From an uncultured Sphingomonadales bacterium (lineage in GTDB: Bacteria; Pseudomonadota; Alphaproteobacteria; Sphingomonadales; Sphingomonadaceae), in assembly GCA_903839675.1 (NCBI GenBank), contig CAIMDB010000026.1:1-39914 (forward strand): a stretch of 39,914 nucleotides of DNA. The letters run 5' to 3'. The notes beneath the pieces were generated by a model. That model saw only the letters and a list, made by a program, of their open reading frames with translations, was not told the DNA's origin and did no database searches. The position numbers were made by a program, and so were the translations under genes. Of the stretch, positions 18,690 to 26,315 are shown one piece after another (position 1 is the first letter of the stretch; the number at the start of each line of letters is the position of its first letter).

Positions 18690-19721
18690 ATGACAATCGA
18701 TGATGCGGCGGCTTGGGAAGCGGTGTTGCGCCGCGATCGGGCATTTGATGGGCGTTTCGTTACGGGCGTGCTGACCACGGGCATATATTGCCGCCCAAGT
18801 TGCGCGGCCCGTCACCCGTCTCGACAGAATGTCCGCTTTTTTGAGAATGACTCTGCGGCGGAAGCAGCGGGCCTTCGGGCGTGTCTGCGGTGCAAGCCCG
18901 ACGATCTTGCGCGGGATGAGGTCGCGGTGCGGCAGGCCATTGACCTTCTTTCAAAGGACGCTCCACCCGCGCTGGAAGCTCTGGCTATGGAGGTTGGGTA
19001 CGCCCCCCACCATTTTCAGAGAGTTTTTAAGCGTGCAACAGGGGTTTCCCCGGCCCAATATGCGCGTGGATTGCGGGCGCAGCGGGCGGAAGCTGCGCTC
19101 GCCTCCGAGGCGCGCGTGACCGACGCCATCTATGGTGCAGGCTATTCTGGGCCGAGCCGATTCTATGAAGAAGCGGGACAGCGCCTTGGCATGACGCCTA
19201 CTGCTTGGCGCCGGGGTGGCTCGGGGGTGACTATCCGGTGGACGATTGCAGGCACGTCACTGGGTCCGATGCTGATCGCGGCTACGGAGAAGGGCATATG
19301 CCGTCTGTCGTTTGACGAAGACGAAAGCGAACTGGTTCGCCGGTTTCCCAATGCGCGTATTGAGGCGGGGGGAGAGGCCTTGTCCGAACTCGTCGCAGGT
19401 GCCGTGATAGCTGTCGAAACGCCGTCAAGGATGCCCGATCTTCCTCTCGATATTGCAGGCACGGCTTTTCAGTTGGCCGTGTGGGCGGAACTGCGTCGCA
19501 TCCCGCCCGGAGAGACACGCACCTATACGCAGATGGCCGCCGCCGTTGGGAAGCCAAAGGCGGTGCGCGCTGCAGGCAGTGCCAACGGCGCCAATCCGAT
19601 CTCTGTTCTCATTCCCTGCCACAGGGTCGTTCGTTCCGACGGCAGTTTGGGCGGCTATGCCTATGGGCTTGACCGCAAGCGGGCACTGCTGGACAAAGAG
19701 CGGACACAAATAAACGATTGA
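18690..19721 (+). CDS. ada: Bifunctional Ada: DNA methyl-repair protein and AraC-type activator
   Basis: A 343-residue full-length Ada. The N-terminal domain has the zinc cysteines Cys34, Cys38, Cys65 and Cys68; the first is the methylphosphotriester acceptor. An AraC-type helix-turn-helix follows (LAMEVGYAPHHFQRVFKRAT, about residues 95-115). The C-terminal O6-methylguanine methyltransferase domain holds the active site IPCHRVVRSDG with acceptor near Cys310. Self-methylation turns Ada into an activator of its own operon in known systems. AGGAG precedes ATG 18690. A ferritin-like gene follows 13 bases later. No alkA or alkB is seen in the window. Confidence 0.95.
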   Translation: MTIDDAAAWEAVLRRDRAFDGRFVTGVLTTGIYCRPSCAARHPSRQNVRFFENDSAAEAAGLRACLRCKPDDLARDEVAVRQAIDLLSKDAPPALEALAMEVGYAPHHFQRVFKRATGVSPAQYARGLRAQRAEAALASEARVTDAIYGAGYSGPSRFYEEAGQRLGMTPTAWRRGGSGVTIRWTIAGTSLGPMLIAATEKGICRLSFDEDESELVRRFPNARIEAGGEALSELVAGAVIAVETPSRMPDLPLDIAGTAFQLAVWAELRRIPPGETRTYTQMAAAVGKPKAVRAAGSANGANPISVLIPCHRVVRSDGSLGGYAYGLDRKRALLDKERTQIND

Positions 19722-19734
19722 GGAGCCTGCTGAA

Positions 19735-20232
19735 ATGATGATCGCCCTGCCGGAAGGCGCCCCTGCGACACTTGGCGAGGCTTTTGCCCGCATCAACTCG
19801 GTCACCGCGCCGACGGTAACGGACATCAAGGTCATGGTCCTCGTCGAAGCCGCCGGACAGACGCTCTATGAAAAGAGCGCCGAAGTAGCCGAGCATCCGC
19901 GCGTGAAGGAATTGCTGATCGAGAACGGTCATGAAGAAATGAAGCATGCCCGCCGTGCGGCCGAAGTGGTGAAGCTGCTGACCGGTGAAGACTTTCCGGC
20001 GCCTGCGGCTGCTGACAATCCTTATCTGACCGGCCACATCCCGGTTGCGGCGATCACGCCTGAAGGCCTGCGCAAGACCGCTGAAAGCGAGTTCGCGGGC
20101 GACAAGCTGTATGAAAACTGGGCGTCCAGCATCGGCCATGAAGGCGCGGCTGAATTGCTCCGCGCCAATGGGCGGGAAGAAACTGATCACGGCAACCGCC
20201 TGCTTGAAGCGGCGGCGATTTTGGAGGGGTAA
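19735..20232 (+). CDS. Ferritin-like diiron domain protein
   Basis: A 165-residue predicted four-helix bundle with two ExxH motifs (EEMKHAR near residue 68 and EETDHGNR near 148) and partner glutamates in EAAGQTLYE (about 38-46) and ESEFAGDKLYE (about 116-126). This is the ligand pattern of a diiron carboxylate site as in rubrerythrin or ferritin relatives. There is no rubredoxin tail. It could store iron, scavenge peroxide, or be an oxidase; which is unknown. Its position directly behind ada suggests shared transcription. Confidence 0.82.
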   Translation: MMIALPEGAPATLGEAFARINSVTAPTVTDIKVMVLVEAAGQTLYEKSAEVAEHPRVKELLIENGHEEMKHARRAAEVVKLLTGEDFPAPAAADNPYLTGHIPVAAITPEGLRKTAESEFAGDKLYENWASSIGHEGAAELLRANGREETDHGNRLLEAAAILEG

Positions 20233-20249
20233 TCTGCCATCACCCGTTT

Positions 20250-20324
20250 GGGCTGAGCCTGTCGAAGCCTTGTCCTTCCTGTTCTCAGGAACACAAAAGG
20301 ACGGCCCTTCGACAAGCTCAGGGC
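20250..20324. repeat. Large inverted repeat in the convergent gap
   Basis: Arms of 28 bases (20250-20277 and 20297-20324) pair at 21 of 28 positions and contain the GAGCCTGTCGAAG / CTTCGACAAGCTC type of dispersed element found in many sphingomonads. It lies between two converging genes, and a hairpin there could serve as a two-way transcription stop. Confidence 0.7.
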
Positions 20325-20339
20325 AAGCGGTGTTTTACG

Positions 20340-21134
20340 CTACTGATCCTTGAATTCCGGCGCCCGCTTTTCAAGGAATGCCGTGAATGCCTCCCGATAG
20401 TCCTCGGTCTGGCTCAGGATGACCTGCTGGCGGTCCTCGATGGCCATGGCCGCCTCTAACCCTTGGGCGTCGATGTTCAGGTTGAGCGCTTGCTTGGACA
20501 GGCGCAGCCCCCAGGGCGAGGTGGCGAGCATTTCCTCGGCGAGCGCCATACCGGTGTCGAGCAGGGCGTCCGGTTCGACAATCTCACTCAGGAAGCCAGA
20601 CGACACTGCCCGGGCGGCTTTGATGAAGCGGCCCGTCAAGATCATCTCGGATGCGAGTGAGGCGCCGACGAGACGCGGCAGGAAATAGCTCGACGCCATA
20701 TCGCAGCCGCCAAGCCCGATGCGAATATAGGCGGCGTTCATGCGAAAATCGGGCGTGCCAAAGCGGACGTCTGAGGCGCATAGCAGTGAGAGGCCACCGC
20801 CACATGCGGCCCCTTGGGCCAGCGCGATAATCGGCTGGGGGCAACTCCGCATCCGGCGGTAGATGTTGCCGATCATCGTCTGCGTGCGAAGGGTGCCAAG
20901 AACGGGTGTTTCGTCGCCAGACTTTGGCCAGCCGTTGAAATCTAGCCCGGCACAGAAGTTCTTGCCCTCAGCCTTCAGGATGACGACGCGGACATCGTGC
21001 CTTTTGTGGAGCCCGTCAAAATAGTCGGCGAGCGCAACGGTCATCTCTTCAGAGAGCGCATTGAGTGACTGACCCCGATTGAGCGTCACGATCTCTAGAC
21101 CACCGCGCTGTTCGATCAGGATGCTGTCGTTCAT
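20340..21134 (-). CDS. Enoyl-CoA hydratase/isomerase family protein
   Basis: A 264-residue crotonase-fold protein. The first oxyanion-hole segment is KNFCAGLDFNGW and the second is AQGAACGGGLSLLCASDVRFG. At the second catalytic position the sequence is IRIGLGGCDMASSY rather than the hydratase Glu-containing pattern, so isomerase, hydratase-like or another crotonase activity cannot be told apart. ATG 21134 has GGGGGAAAG upstream and overlaps the stop of the EVE gene by four bases. Confidence 0.88.
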   Translation of the reverse strand: MNDSILIEQRGGLEIVTLNRGQSLNALSEEMTVALADYFDGLHKRHDVRVVILKAEGKNFCAGLDFNGWPKSGDETPVLGTLRTQTMIGNIYRRMRSCPQPIIALAQGAACGGGLSLLCASDVRFGTPDFRMNAAYIRIGLGGCDMASSYFLPRLVGASLASEMILTGRFIKAARAVSSGFLSEIVEPDALLDTGMALAEEMLATSPWGLRLSKQALNLNIDAQGLEAAMAIEDRQQVILSQTEDYREAFTAFLEKRAPEFKDQ

Positions 21135-21544
21135 GCGCTTTCCCCCGCCATGTTGCAGATGATGCCCCAATGGATGTCACTCACCGGCACGACTGAGAGG
21201 CGCGACTGGCGGATGAGGGCAAGGTCGGCAAGGCTGGGTTCGGCTTTCATTTCGGCAAGGGTCACGGCGCGCTTTACCGGGCGGATGGGGGATACGTCGA
21301 CCATCACGAAGCGGCCAGCGGGATCGCTGGGATCTGGATAGGCGGTGCGGACGATCTCAACGATGCCGACAATCTCCTTGCCCTCATTGCTGTGGTAGAA
21401 GAACGCCTTGTCGCCGACCGCCATGGCCTTCAGGTTGATGGCTGCCTGATGGTTGCGCACGCCATCCCAATGGGTGCGGCCGTCCTTCACCATCATGTCC
21501 CAGCTGTACTTATGCGGTTCTGACTTCACCAGCCAATAGGCCAT
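21131..21544 (-). CDS. EVE domain-containing protein
   Basis: A 137-residue single EVE domain. AYWLVKSEPHKYSWD, THWDGVRNHQAAINLKAM and GDKAFFYHSNEGKEIVGIVEI are the family hallmarks. EVE is a PUA-like fold that binds modified bases; in prokaryotes it is often near restriction or other nucleic-acid genes, but here its partner is an enoyl-CoA hydratase gene. Coupled to that gene by an ATGA overlap. Its ligand is not known. Confidence 0.92.
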   Translation of the reverse strand: MAYWLVKSEPHKYSWDMMVKDGRTHWDGVRNHQAAINLKAMAVGDKAFFYHSNEGKEIVGIVEIVRTAYPDPSDPAGRFVMVDVSPIRPVKRAVTLAEMKAEPSLADLALIRQSRLSVVPVSDIHWGIICNMAGESA

Positions 21545-21576
21545 GTTCTGCTCCCCAAGCGTGTTACGCCGTCGCG

Positions 21577-22803
21577 CTATCCCGTGTGGCGCGCAACGAA
21601 GAATCGACCACCCTCTGTCACGTAAACCGCCACGAGTGCAACCACCCCTGAGACAGTGAAGCCGATATAGAGCGGCCCCGTCGTGCCATCGAAGGACTGG
21701 CCGATGATTGTCCCGAACACTGTTCCCAAAAGATTGGCGAGAGAGCCCTGCAGCGAACTCGCCATCCCGGCAGCGCCGCCCATGTTTTCCATCGCCATCG
21801 CCCCGAAGTTGCCGGCGACAAAGGAAAATCCCATCATCATCAGCATCTGCAACCCGATGAACACGGGCAGCGATTCATAGCCGTTGAGCGACAAGGCCGC
21901 GTGGATGGCGGCAATGATCGTGAAGAAGAAGAGCGCGCCATGGCCGATCAGGCGCATCCCGAACCGCTGCACAAAGGCGGCGTTCATCAAAGAGGCGATG
22001 GCCATGCCCGATGCCATGATCGCAAATCCGGTCGGCAACAGGTCCGCCCGTTGAAAAGTCGTTTCAAAAATCTGCTGAACCGACATGAGGAAACCAAACA
22101 GCGCGCAGGAGAGCATCGCCATAGCAACGCTATACCCCACCGACATTCGGTCGGTGAGAACGAGCTTTGCCGAAGCGATCACGGTGTCGCGTTCAATCGG
22201 GATGCGGTTCTGCGCAGCCAGTGTTTCGGGCAAGCGCCAAAGTACCCAGGCCCAGATGGCGAGGCCGATGGCGGCAAGCGCCCCAAAGATCCAGCGCCAA
22301 GGGCCCACGAGCAGAATCGCCTGCCCCATTGCGGGTGCGAGGATGGGGGCGGCCATGAAGATCATGCTCGAAAGGCTCATGACTTGGGCCATATCCCGCC
22401 CTTCAAACCGGTCGCGCACCGTTGAAGTGACGATCACGCGCGCGCCGGCGGCAAAAATGCCCTGCACGCCGCGGGCGACAAGCAGATGATCAAATGTCGG
22501 GGCAAGGGCAGCGGCAAGGCTCGCCACGGCAAAGCCAAACAACGACCAGAGCATAAGCCCGCGACGCCCATATCGGTCCGACAGCGTGCCGACGAACAGC
22601 TGACCAACGGCGAAACCCAGCAGAAACGCTGAGATGACCAGCGGACGCTGGGATACATCACCGACCCCCAGCGCTTGGCTGATGGCTGGGAGGGCGGGCA
22701 GCATGGAATCAATCGCAAAGGCGACGATCATCATGATCGCCGAAATCAGGATAACGAATTCGACGCGGCCAGGGCCGTTGGGAGAAGTGGGGGAGGATGG
22801 CAT
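21577..22803 (-). CDS. Bcr/CflA family multidrug efflux MFS transporter
   Basis: A 408-residue inner-membrane MFS protein with twelve hydrophobic segments. Bcr/CflA marks are DSMLPALPAISQALGV after TM1, FVGTLSDRYGRR (loop 2-3), and ARGVQGIFAAGARVIVTSTV (TM4 region). Drug:H+ antiport is the family activity; chloramphenicol, bicyclomycin or other substrates cannot be inferred. Lies 32 bases upstream of the EVE gene on the same strand, so possibly in one transcript. Confidence 0.9.
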   Translation of the reverse strand: MPSSPTSPNGPGRVEFVILISAIMMIVAFAIDSMLPALPAISQALGVGDVSQRPLVISAFLLGFAVGQLFVGTLSDRYGRRGLMLWSLFGFAVASLAAALAPTFDHLLVARGVQGIFAAGARVIVTSTVRDRFEGRDMAQVMSLSSMIFMAAPILAPAMGQAILLVGPWRWIFGALAAIGLAIWAWVLWRLPETLAAQNRIPIERDTVIASAKLVLTDRMSVGYSVAMAMLSCALFGFLMSVQQIFETTFQRADLLPTGFAIMASGMAIASLMNAAFVQRFGMRLIGHGALFFFTIIAAIHAALSLNGYESLPVFIGLQMLMMMGFSFVAGNFGAMAMENMGGAAGMASSLQGSLANLLGTVFGTIIGQSFDGTTGPLYIGFTVSGVVALVAVYVTEGGRFFVARHTG

Positions 22804-22862
22804 AGCTGTTGGCCTAGACGAGCGGGGGGCTTCGCGAAAGGGCGCCGCGCCTCTAGCTTCAC

Positions 22863-23843
22863 CTATGGCAGAAAGATTGTCGAGCCGGTCGTTTTGCGCG
22901 CCTCAAGGTCACGGTGCGCCTGCGCAACATCGGCCAAGGCATAGCGCTGACGAATGTCGACGCTCACCACGCCCTTGCGGATCATGTCGAACAGCATGGC
23001 AGCGCCCGCTGCACGTTCAACGGGGTCGACATAATAATCATAGAGCGTGGGCCGCGTGATGAAGAGCGATCCCGCATTGGCAACAGCGCGCAGGTCAACG
23101 CCGGTTACCGGACCGCTCGCATTGCCATAGCTGATAATCAGACCGCGCCGCTGGCAGGATTTGAGTGAAGCTTCCCACGTGTCCATGCCAACGCCATCGA
23201 ACACCGTTCGGACACCCTTGCCACCCGTCAGATCCCGGCAGCGTGCCGCTGTGTCTTCTATTGCATAATTGATGATGTGGTCGGCGCCTGCTGCCCGGGC
23301 GATGTCCGCCTTTTCCTCTGTGCTGACGCTGCCGATCACCGTCGCGCCGCGGTGCTTGAGCCATTGGACGAGCAAAAGCCCGACACCGCCTGCTGCTGCA
23401 TGGACGAGAGCAGCGTCTCCGGCGCGCACCGTGGCGCAGCGCTCAACCAAGAACTCCGTCGTGCACCCTTTTAGGAGAGCGGCAGCGGCGATCTCGTCTG
23501 AAATGTCGTCGGGCACATGGAATAGCATGGCGGTCGGCAGATTGCGTGCGGTCGCATAAGCGCCGACGGCCAGCCCGAAGGTGCAGACCCGGTCGCCGAC
23601 CTTATAGTCGCTCACGCCATCGCCCACGGCCTCGACGACACCTGCCGCCTCAACGCCAAGTCCGCTGGGCATTGCCATCTTGTAAACGCCGCCACGGTGA
23701 TAGGTGTCGATGAAATTGAGACCGACGGCGGTGTTGCGCATGCGCACTTCGCCGGGACCGGGTGTCGGAAGCTCCACATCGACCCATTGAATGACCTCAG
23801 GGCCGCCTTGTTCGGTTATGCGGACGGCGCGTTCCATGGTCAT
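22863..23843 (-). CDS. NADPH:quinone oxidoreductase (zinc-independent MDR family)
   Basis: A 326-residue medium-chain reductase. The N-terminal GroES-like domain has AVGLNFIDTYHRGGVY, and the nucleotide-binding domain has HAAAGGVGLLLVQWLKHRGA (about 145-165). Zinc-ligand cysteines are absent, as in Qor/zeta-crystallin proteins, which carry out NADPH-dependent quinone reduction. ATG 23843 fits GGGAGA upstream; a longer start at 23900 lacks support. A small lipoprotein gene precedes it by 63 bases on the same strand. Confidence 0.92.
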   Translation of the reverse strand: MTMERAVRITEQGGPEVIQWVDVELPTPGPGEVRMRNTAVGLNFIDTYHRGGVYKMAMPSGLGVEAAGVVEAVGDGVSDYKVGDRVCTFGLAVGAYATARNLPTAMLFHVPDDISDEIAAAALLKGCTTEFLVERCATVRAGDAALVHAAAGGVGLLLVQWLKHRGATVIGSVSTEEKADIARAAGADHIINYAIEDTAARCRDLTGGKGVRTVFDGVGMDTWEASLKSCQRRGLIISYGNASGPVTGVDLRAVANAGSLFITRPTLYDYYVDPVERAAGAAMLFDMIRKGVVSVDIRQRYALADVAQAHRDLEARKTTGSTIFLP

Positions 23844-23906
23844 GCTGTTATCTCCCGGTTGTCGATGGCCTCTTTCGCAGAGGATCGTGGGGAGAGGCAA
23901 GTCGGA

Positions 23907-24155
23907 CTAGTCGTTGGTCCGCGCGTCTGCCTGTTCGCGTGCCTCTTTGGTAGCCTTTTTCTCGGCCTTGCGCTGGCGTTCCTCGGACTTTCGCATCTCC
24001 CGTCCGCGCTTTTCGTCGGCTTCGGACTGGCTCGTGGTTGTCGCATCGATAACAGCGCCCGCGACCTTGAACGGGGCGGTCACGACGTCGGCCGCGATTT
24101 GGGCTACACAGCCGCAAAGGAAGAAGGGCAGAAGAAGGGCAGGAACAATACGCAT
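23907..24155 (-). CDS. Small lipoprotein, unknown function
   Basis: An 82-residue protein with a lipobox (FFLCGC, Cys near 16) and a charged, probably helical tail of alternating Arg/Lys/Glu (DEKRGREMRKSEERQRKAEK and on). A membrane-tethered coiled coil is likely. I recall similar small lipoproteins in other sphingomonads, without assigned function. Its gene is next to tRNA-His and divergent from it. Confidence 0.7.
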   Translation of the reverse strand: MRIVPALLLPFFLCGCVAQIAADVVTAPFKVAGAVIDATTTSQSEADEKRGREMRKSEERQRKAEKKATKEAREQADARTND

Positions 24156-24240
24156 GCCGTTGCGATAGAGCGCACCGAAACCCGCCGCAACGGACTTGCG
24201 TTGAGTTGAGGAGTCGCTTAGAGGCGCGCTCTCAAATTGT

Positions 24241-24318
24241 GGCGACCGTAGCTCAGTTGGTTAGAGCGCCGGTTTGTGGTACCGGAGGTCGCGGGTTCGG
24301 ATCCCGTCGGTCGCCCCA
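24241..24318 (+). tRNA. tRNA-His (GUG)
   Basis: The acceptor arms GCGACCG / CGGTCGC close a full cloverleaf: D arm GCTC...GAGC, anticodon arm CCGGT-TTGTGGT-ACCGG with anticodon GTG, and T arm GCGGG-TTCGGAT-CCCGT. The extra 5' G at 24241 is the G-1 identity base of tRNA-His, facing C73, and CCA is encoded at 24316-24318. The amino-acid dehydrogenase gene starts 78 bases downstream. Confidence 0.97.
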
Positions 24319-24396
24319 TTCTCCTCCATTGCTGGCGAATCGCGCGTAATAAGACTATTGCGCGCGCTTGAAATTTTATTGCCAATGGAGCCTTTC

Positions 24397-25446
24397 ATGA
24401 CCGCCCCCTGGATGCTGCCCGATTTCGATGATCATGAGGGCTTTCACATCTTCCGCGATCCCAAAGCGGGGCTGACGGCGATCATCGCCATTCACTCGAC
24501 GCGCCTTGGCCCCGCAGGGGGCGGCACGCGCTTTTGGCATTACGCCGCGCCGGAGGCCGCGATCATCGATGCGCTGCGCCTTTCCCGCGGGATGAGCTAT
24601 AAGAACGCCATGGCAGGGCTCGCTATGGGTGGCGGCAAGGCCGTTATTCTGGCAGATGCGGACCGAACCAAATCACCTGAACTGATTGCTGCCTTTGCCC
24701 GCGCTGTGGATAGCCTTGGCGGGCGCTATGTGACCGCGCAGGATGTTGGCATCAGCGCGCAGGATATTCTTGATATCTCCAAGGGGACAAAGTTTGTCTC
24801 GGGCCTGCCGCCCAAGGATGGCGGGGCAGGGGGGGATCCGGGGCCATCAACGGCTCTGGGCGTCTTCCTGGGCGTCAAGGCCGCGGTCAAGCGGGCGCTG
24901 GGCAAGGACGACCTTTCTGGCGTCCATGTTGCCATTCAGGGTGTTGGCAGTGTCGGTGGCGGGCTGGCGCGGCATCTGGCCAAAGCCGGCGCGCGCCTGA
25001 CCCTCGCGGATCGGGACGCCGCAAAGGCCGCAGCCCTTGCGGTCGAATTGGGCGCGGCCACGGTCGATGCCGATGAAATTCTGGCAATTGAGGCCGATGT
25101 GGTCAGCCCCTGTGCGCTTGGCGCCATTCTCGACAGCCAGACCATCCCGCTTATCAAGGCGTCAGTCATCGCAGGCGGCGCGAACAATCAGCTTGCCCGG
25201 CCGGAACACGGCGATGAGGTGCAGGCGCGTGGCATCCTTTATGCGCCGGACTACGTCATCAACGCAGGTGGCATCATAAATGTTGCGCTCGAATATCTGG
25301 ACGGCGCAGATCGCGCGGCGGTCGATGCTAAGATTGCGGGCATTCCAGATCGGCTGAACGCCGTCTGGGATGAAAGCGTCGCAACGGGCGACAACCCTGC
25401 AAAGGTGGCCGACCGCATGGCGCAAAAGCTGATAGGGCGGGGATAA
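24397..25446 (+). CDS. Leu/Phe/Val-type amino-acid dehydrogenase
   Basis: A 349-residue Glu/Leu/Phe/Val dehydrogenase, of the Leu dehydrogenase size class. The catalytic lysine loop is LAMGGGKAVI (about residue 80), preceded by SRGMSYKNAMAG. The Rossmann motif is IQGVGSVGGGLARHLAKAG (about 182-200), and CALGAIL and GGANNQL complete the nucleotide site. It reversibly deaminates branched-chain or related amino acids with NAD+. ATG 24397 has GGAG seven bases before it; an in-frame ATG at 24385 is weaker. The transcript may include the upstream tRNA-His. Confidence 0.92.
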   Translation: MTAPWMLPDFDDHEGFHIFRDPKAGLTAIIAIHSTRLGPAGGGTRFWHYAAPEAAIIDALRLSRGMSYKNAMAGLAMGGGKAVILADADRTKSPELIAAFARAVDSLGGRYVTAQDVGISAQDILDISKGTKFVSGLPPKDGGAGGDPGPSTALGVFLGVKAAVKRALGKDDLSGVHVAIQGVGSVGGGLARHLAKAGARLTLADRDAAKAAALAVELGAATVDADEILAIEADVVSPCALGAILDSQTIPLIKASVIAGGANNQLARPEHGDEVQARGILYAPDYVINAGGIINVALEYLDGADRAAVDAKIAGIPDRLNAVWDESVATGDNPAKVADRMAQKLIGRG

Positions 25447-25453
25447 GAAAATT

Positions 25454-25487
25454 GGCCGTCACGCAGTTCAGATGCTGCGTGACGGCC
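25454..25487. terminator. Strong bidirectional terminator
   Basis: A perfect 13-bp stem (GGCCGTCACGCAG / CTGCGTGACGGCC) with an 8-base loop lies between the converging dehydrogenase and PEP-CTERM genes. On the minus strand AATTTTC follows the stem, an intrinsic-terminator tail. The plus-side tail is weaker. Confidence 0.85.
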
Positions 25488-25501
25488 GAATACAAGGTTA
25501 T

Positions 25502-26149
25502 TTAGGCGAGCACGGTCCGGCTGCGCTGACGGCGGCGCATGGCGCCACCAACCAAGCCGAAACCGGCCAACATCAGCGCCCAAGCTGCAGGCTCAGGCAC
25601 GGCAATTGCCGCGACATTGTCCAGCGCCGGGCCGAAAACGCCCTGTGCTGTGCCATTGGTCGTGAAGGTGATCGTCGTGGACGGGCCACCGGCAAGGAAT
25701 GTGAACGACTGTGCCGTCCAGTTCATGCCAGCCGCATCCTTGCCCGTTGCGCCGGGGTGCGTGAAGACGCTGGGCGCGCCGCCATCAATCGACACGAGCA
25801 GATCGCGCGGGCCTGAAAGATCCGGATTGCTCGAAAGATCGAAGCTCACGGAATAAGACTGGCCTGCCGTCGTGGCAAAGGACTGCGAAAGCGCACCAAT
25901 CGCGCTGCCGGCAATGTCGATGCTGCGGACGCCATCAGAGGCAGCCCAATAGGAGCTGATATAGTCGACCGAGCCTGCATCAACGGTCCATCCGGTGATG
26001 TCCGTTCCGCCGGCGGCTACAGTGCTGAAGGCGCCGCTCGTATTGCCGAGTTCAAAGCTGCCATTGGTGATGAGGGTAGCTGCGAAAGAGGGGGAGGTGG
26101 CTGCCAGCGCAACAAGCGCGAAGGCGGTTTTCATTGTACGCATCGTCAT
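25502..26149 (-). CDS. Choice-of-anchor C protein with PEPxxWA-CTERM sorting signal
   Basis: A 215-residue exported protein. It has a signal peptide (TAFALVALAATSPSFAA), a central beta-rich region of the choice-of-anchor C type (NGSFELGN near 30, GGTDITGWTVDAGSVDYI, SYSVSFDLSSNPD), and a C-terminal tripartite signal: VPEPAAWALML, a hydrophobic helix, and basic RRRQRS. In this system an exosortase cleaves the signal at the cell surface; none is encoded in the window. AGGAC sits seven bases before ATG 26149. Confidence 0.9.
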   Translation of the reverse strand: MTMRTMKTAFALVALAATSPSFAATLITNGSFELGNTSGAFSTVAAGGTDITGWTVDAGSVDYISSYWAASDGVRSIDIAGSAIGALSQSFATTAGQSYSVSFDLSSNPDLSGPRDLLVSIDGGAPSVFTHPGATGKDAAGMNWTAQSFTFLAGGPSTTITFTTNGTAQGVFGPALDNVAAIAVPEPAAWALMLAGFGLVGGAMRRRQRSRTVLA

Positions 26150-26315
26150 GGAACTGTCCTTTAGGCGGAGGGTCGCAACGCGTTCCCTTGGAGGGGAATC
26201 GTTTGTTCGCAGGTGCAACATGAACCAACTTTAACGTATTAGCAACCATATTGGCTGCGAATTGCGTTCAAATGGATCAATTCCATGATGATGTGTGGGC
26301 AGAGAGTGCCCGTAT

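Noticed and set aside
24241-24318. tRNA-His as integration site of a mobile island
   Set aside because: No integrase, no repeated 3' tRNA fragment seen downstream, and the flanking genes are of normal composition.
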